A model generated the notes under the pieces. The model had not been told where the DNA came from. It saw only the letters and a program-made list of their open reading frames with translations, and searched no databases. Below are positions 1-8,037 of a stretch of DNA of 64,000 bases, piece by piece. Source of the DNA: VGBV01 sp963813725. Its GTDB lineage: Bacteria > Actinomycetota > Thermoleophilia > Solirubrobacterales > 70-9. The stretch is from assembly GCA_963813725.1 (NCBI GenBank), contig CAWFAI010000008.1, positions 182,598-246,597 of the forward strand, read 5' to 3'. Every line of letters begins with the position of its first letter. The first letter of the stretch is position 1. Both the position numbers and the translations under genes were made by a program.

Positions 1-176
1 GCGAGTACGGGATCAAGAAGTTCGTGCGGCCCGAGTCGCTGGTGATCACCCGCCTGGGCCAGAAGCGCGAGGCCCTCTACTTCCCCTACACCGAGAAGCG
101 ACGCAGGCAGCTGTCGAAGATCGCGACCTTCTTCAACGCCCGCGACTGGCGCAGGCGGCTGGGCCGCAACCGCTAG
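1..176 (+). CDS. 3' end of an unrecognised protein (partial)
   Basis: The frame starting at base 3 is open from the window edge to a TAG at 174-176 and gives a 57-residue C-terminus. The end is very basic (RRRQLSK, then a tail of RDWRRRLGRNR). No motif allows a family call. It is read as coding because codon third positions are strongly G/C and the next gene starts 19 bases after the stop on the same strand. The 5' part lies outside the window. Confidence 0.55.
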   Translation, partial: EYGIKKFVRPESLVITRLGQKREALYFPYTEKRRRQLSKIATFFNARDWRRRLGRNR

Positions 177-195
177 CTGCTCTGGATTCGTTGTC

Positions 196-768
196 GTGGC
201 GAAGGCGGGCGTCCAATATGTGGCCCTGCTCCGCGGCATCAACGTCGGGGGCAAGAACCTGATCGACATGTCCGAGCTCCGCGGGTTCTTCGAGGGGCTC
301 GGGTTCGAGGACGTCGCCACCTACATCAACAGCGGCAACGTCCTCTTTCGCGCTCCCAGGCAGGCGCTGGGCCCGCTCAGCGAGCGCATCGAGAGGGAAC
401 TGACCAAGCGGGTCGGCCGCGAGACCCGCGCCGTGGTGCTGACCGAGGCGCGGCTGCGCGGGATCGTCGAGGACGCCCCGGATGAGCCGGGCTTCGGCGG
501 CGCCGACCACAGGACCGACGCGATCTTCCTGTTCCCGCCGCTCACCCCGGCGAAGGCGTTCAAGGGGATCGAGCTGAAGCAAGGGGTCGACCGCGCCTGG
601 AGGGGCAAGGGGGTCGTCTACTTCACGCGCCTCGCGGCGAAGGCAACCAGCAGCCGCATGAGCAGAATCGTGGGAACGCCCGAGTACCAGGACATGACCA
701 TCCGCAGCTGGGGCACCACCACGAAGCTGCTGGCGCTGATGGACGAAAGATCGCCGGGAGCCCGATGA
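196..768 (+). CDS. DUF1697 family protein
   Basis: A 190-residue protein starting with GTG. The N-terminus (YVALLRGINVGGKN, then MSELRGFFEGLGF and TYINSGNVLF) is the signature of the DUF1697 family, whose members are about 170-190 residues long, so it looks complete. The biochemical role of the family is unknown. It follows the partial gene at the left edge by 19 bases and may be co-transcribed with it. Its stop lies 10 bases from the stop of the convergent DUF6458 gene. Confidence 0.85.
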   Translation: MAKAGVQYVALLRGINVGGKNLIDMSELRGFFEGLGFEDVATYINSGNVLFRAPRQALGPLSERIERELTKRVGRETRAVVLTEARLRGIVEDAPDEPGFGGADHRTDAIFLFPPLTPAKAFKGIELKQGVDRAWRGKGVVYFTRLAAKATSSRMSRIVGTPEYQDMTIRSWGTTTKLLALMDERSPGAR

Positions 769-778
769 TGAAGTCGAA

Positions 779-1012
779 CTACCGCCTGGGGGGCGGGTCC
801 GCGTAGCGCGGGTCGCCGACGTAGCGCGGGGCGTCGTAGCGCGGATCGCGCCGCACGAAGGTGAAGTAGAGGGCGAGGAGAAGCCCGACCACGCCCACCA
901 GCATCAGGATCAGCCCCGCGGTCTGCAGGTCTATGCCGCTGATCGAGTCCTTGACGGCGTAGCGCAGGATCGCCCCCACGGCGATCAGGAACAGCGAGCC
1001 TCCGATGGTCAT
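779..1012 (-). CDS. DUF6458-type small membrane protein
   Basis: A 77-residue protein with two predicted membrane helices: residues about 3-20 (GGSLFLIAVGAILRYAV) and 30-52 (TAGLILMLVGVVGLLLALYF). A basic, proline- and tyrosine-rich cytoplasmic tail follows, with a loose repeat (DPRYDAPRYVGDPRYADP). The sequence and length match the actinobacterial DUF6458 family, which has no known function. It is divergent from metH. A weak -10-like TAGCGA lies 6 bases upstream of the ATG, so the transcript may be leaderless. Confidence 0.8.
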   Translation of the reverse strand: MTIGGSLFLIAVGAILRYAVKDSISGIDLQTAGLILMLVGVVGLLLALYFTFVRRDPRYDAPRYVGDPRYADPPPRR

Positions 1013-1083
1013 GGCCCTTCGCTACCCCGCGTCGCCTGGTTCAAACCGGGTGGACGCATCTCAGCGTGCGGCCGCGCTTGCGC

Positions 1084-1089
1084 TAGATT
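1084..1089 (+). promoter_or_regulatory. -10 element driving the metH riboswitch leader
   Basis: TAGATT fits the actinobacterial -10 consensus and lies about 10 bases before the 5' strand of riboswitch helix P1, so transcription would begin just before the aptamer. No convincing -35 hexamer is visible at 17 bp. This is inference from position. Confidence 0.5.
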
Positions 1090-1098
1090 TGTTGGCGT

Positions 1099-1196
1099 TC
1101 CATCCAGAGCGGCTGAGGGGCCCGGCCCGCGGATGCCGCAGCAACCGGCCAAGATCCCAGGATCGCGGTGAGGTGCTACAGCCGGGACCGATGGAG
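1099..1196 (+). ncRNA. SAM riboswitch (S-box superfamily) upstream of metH
   Basis: The conserved SAM-aptamer blocks appear in order: AGAGCGGCTGAGGGG, GCCGCAGCAACC and GAGGTGCTAC. The closing helix P1 pairs CCATC (1100-1104) with GATGG (1190-1194). P2 pairs GCGGC (1109-1113) with GCCGC (1135-1139). A small hairpin GATCC-CA-GGATC lies inside the P3 arm. The 3' strand of P1 overlaps the purine-rich GGAGG at 1193-1197, so ligand binding could mask translation initiation. No terminator hairpin with a T-tract follows. Whether it is SAM-I, SAM-IV or the SAM-I/IV variant needs a covariance-model search. The methionine synthase behind it fits the ligand. Confidence 0.88.
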
Positions 1197-1212
1197 GTGA
1201 CCAGGCAGCGGC

Positions 1213-4200
1213 ATGAGCAACCCAGAGCGTGACTTCACAGCGGCTACCCGCCAGCGGGTGATCGTCTTCGACGGCGGCATGGGCGCGACCCTGGAGCAGT
1301 TCGAGCTGACCTCCGAGGACTACGGCGGCCTCGCAGGCAAGTGCCACGAGGCGCTGGTGCTGAACCGCCCCGACGTGATCGAGGGCGTCCACAGCTCCAT
1401 GCTCGAGGCGGGCGCCGAGGTGGTCGAGACCGACACCTTCCAGGGATCGCGGATCAAGCTCGACGAGTGGGGCCTGGGCGAGCACACGCTGGAGATCAAC
1501 ACCAAGGCCGCGGAGATCGCGCGCAAAGCCGCGGGCGACGACCGCTTCGTGGCCGGCTCGATCGGGCCCACGGGCTTCCTGCCCGCCAGCGACGACCCCA
1601 CCCTCGGCGACATCAGCTTCGGCAAGCTGGTCGAGACCTTCGCTGAACAGGCCAAGGGCCTGATCGCGGGCGGCGCCGACCTGATCATCATCGAGACCGC
1701 CCAGGACATCCTGGAGGTGAAGGCGGCGATCTTCGGCGCCCGCGAGGCCTTCAAGGAGGCCGGGAAGGACGCTGCCGATCCAGGCCTCGGTCTCCCTCCT
1801 CCCCCAGGGGGGCAAGATGCTGCTGGGTACCGACATCCAGGCGGTGCTGACGACGCTGTACGCCCTGGACGTGCAGGTGATCGGGCTCAACTGCTCGACC
1901 GGGCCCGAGGACATGCGCGATGCGATCCGCTACCTGGGCGAGACCTCGCCCCTGCCGGTGCACTGCATCCCCAACGCGGGCCTGCCGCTGCAGGGCCCCG
2001 ACGGCGAGACGATCTTCCCCGAGGAGCCCGAGCCGCTCGCCGCGACCCTGGGCGAGTTCGTCGAGCGCCACGGCGTCGGCATCGTCGGCGGCTGCTGCGG
2101 CACCACCCCCGACCACATCCGCGCGATCCGCGAGCGGATGGAGGGCAAGGTGCCGGGGAAGCGGCCCGAGCCGGGGCCGCCCGAGGTGAGCTCGATGATG
2201 ACCTCCACCCCGCTCGTGCAGGAGCCGCGCCCGACCCTGGTCGGCGAGCGCGTCAACTCGCAGGGCTCGCGAAAGGCGAAGGAACTGCTGCTCGCCGACG
2301 ACTACGACGGCCTGATCCAGGTCGCCGAGGACCAGGTCGAGGGCGGCGCCCACGTGCTCGACCTCTGCGTGGCGCTGACCGAGCGCCAGGACGAGGACGA
2401 GCAGATGAGCGCGGTCGCAGAACGCGTCAGCCTGACCCAGCCCGCGCCGATCCAGGTGGACTCGACCGAGCCCGAGGTGATCGAGGCCGCCCTCGAGCAC
2501 ATCCCCGGCCGCGCGATCGTCAACTCGGTCAACCTCGAGGCCGGCCGCGACAAGCTCGACCGCGTCGCGCCGCTGGCGAAGGCGCACGGCGCGGCGCTGA
2601 TCGCGCTCACGATCGACGAGGAGGGGATGGCCAAGACCGGCGAGCGCAAGCTCGAGATCGCCAAGCGCATCCGCGACATCTGCGTCGATGACCACGGCCT
2701 CGACCCCGAGGCGCTGATCTTCGACGCCCTCACCTTCACGCTCACCACCGGCGACGAGGAGTGGCGCCCGTCGGCGGTCGCCACGATCGAGGGCATCAAG
2801 CGGATCAAGGCCGAGATCCCCGGCGTCAAGACCTCGCTGGGGGTCTCGAACGTCTCGTTCGGCGTCTCGCCCAAGGCCCGCGCCGTCCTCAACTCCGTCT
2901 TCCTGCACCACTGCGTCGAAGCGGGGCTCGACCTGGCGATGGTCAACCCGAACCACATCACCCCGTACTTCGAGATCGGCGAGGAGGAGCGCGCGCTGAC
3001 CGACGCGCTCGTCTTCAACAGCTCCGACGACGCCCTCGAGAAGTTCATCTCGCACTTCGAGGAGCTGGGGGAAGAGGACGAGGAGACGGCCGGCGACCCG
3101 ACCGAGGGCATGGAGCCCGAGGAGGCCCTGCACTGGAAGATCCTGCACCGCAAGAAGGAGGGGATCGAGGACTGGATCGACAAGTCGGTCGAGAAGATCG
3201 GCGCCGTTCCTACCCTCAACACGGTCTTGCTTCCGGCGATGAAGGAGGTCGGCGACAAGTTCGGCGCCGGCGAGCTGATCCTGCCGTTCGTGCTGCAATC
3301 CGCCGAGGCGATGAAGCGGGCCGTCGCCCAGCTCGAGCACTACCTCGAGAAGATCGAGGGCCACACCAAGGGCAAGGTCGTGATCGCGACCGTGTTCGGC
3401 GACGTCCACGACATCGGCAAGTCGCTCGTCAACACGATCCTGACCAACAACGGCTACACGGTCATCGACCTTGGCAAGCAGGTCCCGATCGACACGATCA
3501 TCAACTCGGCGATCGAGGAGGAGGCCGACGCGATCGGCCTCTCGGCCCTGCTGGTCTCGACCTCGAAGCAGATGCCCGCCTGCGTGCAGGAGCTGCACGA
3601 GCGCGGGCTGGAGTTCCCTGTGCTGATCGGCGGCGCCGCGATCAACCGCGACTTCGGCCGCCGCATCCTCTACCCCCACGGCCGCGAGGACGACGACGTC
3701 TACGAACCCGGCGTCTTCTACTGCAAGGACGCCTTCCAGGGTCTCGACACGATGGACGAGCTGATCGACTCGGACGCGCGCTCGGCGCTGGTCGAGCGGA
3801 TGCGCTCGGAGGCCAAGGAGTTCCGCGAGAAGCCGGTCAAGAAGGACGACTCACCGCCGGTGACCGACGACAGCGTGCGCTCCGAAGCGCGGACCGACGT
3901 CGAGATCCCCGAGCCGCCCTATTGGGGCGCGCGCGACGTCGAGGTCGACCTCGACGACGTCTACCCCTATCTCGACCGCCACGTGCTGTTCAAGCTGCAC
4001 TGGGGCGGGCGCGGCAAGAAGGGCGAGGAGTGGCGCCGGATCCTGGAGGGCCACGACGGCGACGAGGGCTTCAACCCGAAGCTCGAGCGCATGTGGCGCC
4101 AGCAGGACTACCTCCACCCTCAGGCGCGGCTGGGCTACTTCCCCTGTGCGTCGGAGGGCAACGAGGTCGTGGTCTTCGACCCCGAGGACCCCGCGAAGGA

Positions 4201-4804
4201 GATCGAGCGCCTCGTCTTCCCCCGCCAGCCCAAGCACGACCGCATCTGCCTGGCCGACTTCTACCGCCCGATCGCAGCCACGACCCCGGAGGACCGCGAC
4301 GTGGTCGCGATCCAGGGCGTCACCGTCGGCCCCGAGGTCACCGAGCTGATCGGGAAGCTCGAGGCCGACGGCGAGTTCTCCGAGCAGCTGTTCGTGCACG
4401 GGCTCGGCGTGCAGGCCGCAGAGGGCCTGGCCGAGTGGCTGCACTCCGAGGTCCGCCGCCAGCTCGAGATCCCCATGGATCAGGGCCGGCGCTACTCCTG
4501 GGGCTACCCCGCGTGCCCGGAGCAGTCCGAGCACGAGAAGGTCTGGCGCCTGCTGGGCCTGGAGCAGATCGGCATGACCCTCAGCGACGGCTACGCCGTG
4601 ATGCCCGAGCAGTCCACGGTCGCGATCGTCGCCCACCACCCCCAGGCCGTCTACTTCGGCATGAAGTCGGGCTTCATCCCGGAGGAGAAGGCCCCCGACG
4701 AGCTGATCGCCGGGACCGAGCGCGGCGGCGAGCTGCCGCCCGAGGAGGACCCCGAGGACGGCTCGGTCGAGGAGGAGGGCGAGATGGAGCCGGCCGCGAG
4801 CTGA
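1213..4804 (+). CDS. metH: Cobalamin-dependent methionine synthase (one-base frameshift near 1771)
   Basis: It transfers a methyl group from methyltetrahydrofolate to homocysteine through cobalamin. Corrected length is about 1196 residues, close to the 1227 of E. coli MetH. Domains in order: homocysteine-binding barrel (about 1-325) with zinc ligands in GLNCS and GGCCGT; pterin-binding domain from about 340 (PTLVGERVNSQG); cobalamin cap and Rossmann domain with DVHDIG near residue 730, whose His is the lower cobalt ligand; C-terminal reactivation domain with GYPACP. An extra base near 1771 breaks the frame: one frame reads ...EAFKEAGKD and the next resumes at LPIQASVSLLPQGG with no missing residues. 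This is most likely a sequencing error. A SAM riboswitch precedes it. The tail is unusually acidic. Confidence 0.93.
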
Positions 4805-4829
4805 GTGGGGGCCCATCCGCCGGCGCCGC

Positions 4830-4835
4830 TAGCTT
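4830..4835 (+). promoter_or_regulatory. -10-like element before the hydrolase gene
   Basis: TAGCTT lies 10 bases upstream of the ATG at 4846, in the 41-bp gap after metH. It belongs to the recurrent near-start -10 series in this window, so the hydrolase may have its own promoter with little or no leader. Confidence 0.45.
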
Positions 4836-4845
4836 GAGAGCGCCG

Positions 4846-5697
4846 ATGGAGCCGATCGTCGAGCACTCCCTCGAGCTTGGCGGGGTCAGGACCAGGGCGC
4901 TCGAGCTGGAGGGCGAGGGGCCCCCGCTGGTGCTGCTGCACGGCTACGCCGACAGCGCCGATACCTGGCGGCTGCTGCTGGACCGGCTGCGCAAGCAGGG
5001 CCGCGCCGCGGTCGCTTTGGACATGCCGGGGTTCGGGCGGGCCGCGCGCCTGGACGACGGGCGCCCGGTGCTGGAGCAGCTCGACGCCTTCGCCGGCGCG
5101 GCGGTCGAGCGGTGGGCGTCGACGGACGGCGGCTCTGTCGTGTTGGCCGGCAACTCGCTGGGCGGGACGACGGCGATGCGGGCGGCCGAACGGGACGAGG
5201 ACGGCATGGTGGCCGGAGTGGTCCCGATCGCGCCCGCCGGCCTGGGGATGCCCACCTGGTTCGCCGCGATCCAGGGTGCGCCGCTGGTGAAGGCGATGCT
5301 GAGCAGCCCGGTGCCGGTCCCCCGGGCGACGCTGCAGCGCGCCGTGGGCAGTACCTATCGCGTGCTGGCGTTCGCCAGCCCTCGCCGCGCCGACGCGGGC
5401 GTGGTCGGAGCCTTCACCAGCCACGTGCGAAGCCGAGAGGACCTCGTCCGGATGATCGCGACCGGCAGCCGGCTGCTGCCCGAGATCAAGGCCCCTTTCC
5501 GCCTCGACCGGATGGGCTGTCCCGTGCTGGTCGTGTGGGGGGAGCGGGACCGGATGGTCATGGCCTCCGGGGCCGAGCGCATCGTCGCCGCCCTGCCGGA
5601 GGCCAGGGTCGAGCTGCTGCCGCGGTGCGGGCACTGCCCGCAGATCGAGGAGCCCGACCGCCTGGCCGAGCTGCTCGCGGGGTTCCCGGACTACTAG
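4846..5697 (+). CDS. Alpha/beta-fold hydrolase
   Basis: A 283-residue serine hydrolase of unknown substrate. It shows the oxyanion-hole segment LLHGYADSADTW, the nucleophile elbow GNSLGG (Ser about 104), the acid in VWGERDRM and the catalytic His in CGHCPQIEEP near the C-terminus, so the triad is complete. This arrangement is typical of the abhydrolase family that includes haloalkane dehalogenase-like, epoxide hydrolase-like and C-C bond hydrolases; the sequence alone does not decide among them. It starts 41 bases after metH and ends 4 bases into the convergent glycosyltransferase gene. Confidence 0.88.
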   Translation: MEPIVEHSLELGGVRTRALELEGEGPPLVLLHGYADSADTWRLLLDRLRKQGRAAVALDMPGFGRAARLDDGRPVLEQLDAFAGAAVERWASTDGGSVVLAGNSLGGTTAMRAAERDEDGMVAGVVPIAPAGLGMPTWFAAIQGAPLVKAMLSSPVPVPRATLQRAVGSTYRVLAFASPRRADAGVVGAFTSHVRSREDLVRMIATGSRLLPEIKAPFRLDRMGCPVLVVWGERDRMVMASGAERIVAALPEARVELLPRCGHCPQIEEPDRLAELLAGFPDY

Positions 5698-8015
5698 ACC
5701 GAGACGCGGTCGCCCGGGCGCTCGCCCTGGCTGGAGCGGGGCTGCAGGCGCACCGGGGCGGCCGAGAGGGCGCGCAGGCGCATGTCCTTCCAGGTGACGC
5801 CCTCGCGGACGAGGGCGGGCGCGCCGAGCGCGACCGCCGTCGCGATCTCCACGGCCTGCAGGATGATCCCGTAGGCGAGCGCATCGGCCTTGCCGACGCC
5901 GAAGCCGCCGACGAGGACGCTGATCACCGCGAGCTGGAAGATGCCGATGTTGGACGGGGTCGCGGGGACGACCGCGGTGACGTTGACGGCGAAGAGGACC
6001 GCGGCCGCGGCCCCGATCCCGACCTGCGTGTCCAGGCCGAGCGCGGCGAACAGCGCCCAGCAGGAGAGCAGTTGCAGGAACCAGGCGCCCAACTGCGCCC
6101 CGGCGGCGATGGAGCCGCGTCGCGGCTGCTTGAAGACGACCAGGCCCATGCGCACCTGCGCCAGCGCGCGGCGGACCGAGGCGGCCATGCGGGCGACCCG
6201 GCCCTCGCCGTCGACGCGGACCAGCGACGGCGCCAGCAGCACCGCCACCAGCAACAGCAGGGGAGCCATCGAGACCAGGAACAGCTTCTCGGTGCTCCGG
6301 TGGAAGAGGTCGGTGCTGCTGACGATGATCGCGCCCAGGCCGAGCAGGGCGACGATGTTGAGCACCGTCTGGCTGACCAGGGTGCCGATCAGGACGGCGA
6401 AGGTCTCGCGCATGCGCCCGACGCGGCGGGCGAGCACCATGGCCCTCGCGGGCTCGCCGAGGCGCGCCGGCAGCGTGGCCGACATCAGCACCCCGATCAT
6501 CGTCGCCGAGGTCACGTCGCGGCGGCGGACGACCCGGCCCGGCAGGGCGGCGCGGACGATCGCCACCCACGAGGCCGCCCGGGCGAACATCGCGGCGGCC
6601 ATCAGGGCGCAGGCGACCAGCACCCAGGTCACGTCGCTGCCGATGACGCTGTGGGCGACCCTGTCGACGCCGATCTTGCGCGCCGCGAGGAAGGTGAGGC
6701 CGACGCCCAGCACTGCGGCGATGCCGAGGCCGAGGCGGCGGGCGACGCGGCGGCCGCGGCCGCCCTGCGCCGACAGGGGGTCGAGGGTCGGAATCCGCTT
6801 GGCGGGGCGCCTGGGGCCGCCGTCCATGCGCAGCAGGCCGGCGCGGCGGGCGCGCGCCTCGATCGGGTCGGCGGGAACGGTGAGGGGATGCGCGGCGCGC
6901 TCGTAGACCTCGCCGACCTCTTCGGCGACATGCGACCAGGCATAGCGCTGGGCGCTCTCGCGACCGGCCTCGCCCAGGGCGAGCCTGCGCTCGGGCTCGT
7001 GCGCGAGCGCAAGCAGCTCCTCGCCCAGGGCCTGGGGATCGGCCGGCGGGACCAGGACGCCGTCGACGCCGTCGCGGACGACGTCGCTGTAGCCGGCGAT
7101 GGCCGAGGCGACCGGCGGGGTGCCCGAGGCCATCGCCTCGATCAGCACCATGCCGAAGCTCTCGCCGGCCAGGGAGGGCGCGCAGAGCAGGTCGGCTTCG
7201 CCCAGGGCCGCCCACAGCTCCTCGTCGCTGACCTTCCCTCGCGTCTCGATCCGGGCGAGCAGGTCGGGGTCGGCGATGCCGCGCGCGACCTCGTCGGGCT
7301 CCGCCCCGATCACGGTCAGCTTCGCGGGCACGTGCTCGACCAGCGCCTGGAAAGCCGACAGCAGCACCGGCAGGCCCTTGCGCTCCTCGGCGCGGCCCAC
7401 GAACAGCAGCCGCAGCTCGTCGGACGGCGTCTTGGGTCCGGCGTGGGCGGCCTCGACGTCGACGCCGTTGGGGACGATCACGTAATCGCCCCCGAACCAG
7501 CGGCGGCCGGTCCAGGCGGCCGCCTCGGAGACCGCGATCCGCGCCGAGAGCTGGTTGAAGATGCGCCTCGCGCCCAGCAGCGTGGCGATGTGGTTGGGCA
7601 TCGGCTTGGTCGAGTAGGCGTGGAAGGTGCCGACGACGGGCGCGTCGCGGAAGGTGGAGGCGTCCCAGGAGATCAGCGGCGCAGGGGGCTCGTGCACGTG
7701 GACCACGTCGTAGTCGCCCGAGCGCAGCTCGCGGCGCATGCGCACGAGCCCGTCCGGGAACGGGACGAGGTTCGAGACGGCGCCGTTGGAGCCGATCCCG
7801 ATCGTGCGTCCGAGCGAGACCAGGTAGTCCGGCATCTCGCGGTCCTCCGGGGTGGCTCGGTGCAGGCGACGTGTGACGGCGTCGGGCGGGTCCCAGGGGG
7901 CCAGCACGCGGACGTGCTCTCCTCGGGCGATGAACTGCTCCGCCAGCGCCTCGACGTGCCTGTTCACACCCCCCTGGAATGTCCAGGAATAGGGTGAAAC
8001 CAGGGCAATGCGCAT
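5694..8015 (-). CDS. GT4 glycosyltransferase fused to a flippase-like (UPF0104/LPG synthase TM) domain
   Basis: A 773-residue two-part protein. Residues about 1-375 are a GT-B family 4 glycosyltransferase: N-terminal SPYSWTFQGGVNRHVEAL, acceptor-side VHVHEPPAPL, nucleotide-sugar motif FVGRAEERKGLPVLL and the family E-x7-E segment ESFGMVLIEAMASG. The N-terminal half resembles PimB/PimA-like mannosyltransferases. After a short linker, residues about 415-735 carry roughly 7-8 membrane helices typical of the UPF0104/lysylphosphatidylglycerol-synthase transmembrane family (ATLPARLGEPARA, VVPATPSNIGIFQLA). The fusion suggests a sugar is added to a lipid carrier and the product handled at the membrane. 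The start is chosen at MRIALVSPYSW because a -10 element sits 6 bases upstream. Confidence 0.87.
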   Translation of the reverse strand: MRIALVSPYSWTFQGGVNRHVEALAEQFIARGEHVRVLAPWDPPDAVTRRLHRATPEDREMPDYLVSLGRTIGIGSNGAVSNLVPFPDGLVRMRRELRSGDYDVVHVHEPPAPLISWDASTFRDAPVVGTFHAYSTKPMPNHIATLLGARRIFNQLSARIAVSEAAAWTGRRWFGGDYVIVPNGVDVEAAHAGPKTPSDELRLLFVGRAEERKGLPVLLSAFQALVEHVPAKLTVIGAEPDEVARGIADPDLLARIETRGKVSDEELWAALGEADLLCAPSLAGESFGMVLIEAMASGTPPVASAIAGYSDVVRDGVDGVLVPPADPQALGEELLALAHEPERRLALGEAGRESAQRYAWSHVAEEVGEVYERAAHPLTVPADPIEARARRAGLLRMDGGPRRPAKRIPTLDPLSAQGGRGRRVARRLGLGIAAVLGVGLTFLAARKIGVDRVAHSVIGSDVTWVLVACALMAAAMFARAASWVAIVRAALPGRVVRRRDVTSATMIGVLMSATLPARLGEPARAMVLARRVGRMRETFAVLIGTLVSQTVLNIVALLGLGAIIVSSTDLFHRSTEKLFLVSMAPLLLLVAVLLAPSLVRVDGEGRVARMAASVRRALAQVRMGLVVFKQPRRGSIAAGAQLGAWFLQLLSCWALFAALGLDTQVGIGAAAAVLFAVNVTAVVPATPSNIGIFQLAVISVLVGGFGVGKADALAYGIILQAVEIATAVALGAPALVREGVTWKDMRLRALSAAPVRLQPRSSQGERPGDRVSV

Positions 8016-8021
8016 GGCGGG

Positions 8022-8027
8022 AGGGTA
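8022..8027 (-). promoter_or_regulatory. Leaderless-type -10 for the glycosyltransferase-flippase gene
   Basis: On the minus strand TACCCT is followed by 6 bases and then the ATG at 8015. This spacing places the transcription start at or next to the start codon. It lies in the 22-bp gap after the upstream membrane-protein gene, so the fusion gene may be transcribed both from here and by read-through. Confidence 0.55.
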
Positions 8028-8037
8028 GCGATCCCCG

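Noticed and set aside
1760..1830. Programmed ribosomal frameshifting in metH and other broken genes
   Set aside because: The shifts lack a common slippery sequence or downstream structure, occur in both directions, affect 14 unrelated housekeeping genes and sometimes cancel. Sequencing error is simpler.
4651..7997. Very long open frames antisense to metH, the hydrolase and the glycosyltransferase fusion
   Set aside because: They are Arg/Pro/Ala-rich mirror frames expected at about 70% GC, show no family motifs, and overlap genes with clear conserved domains.
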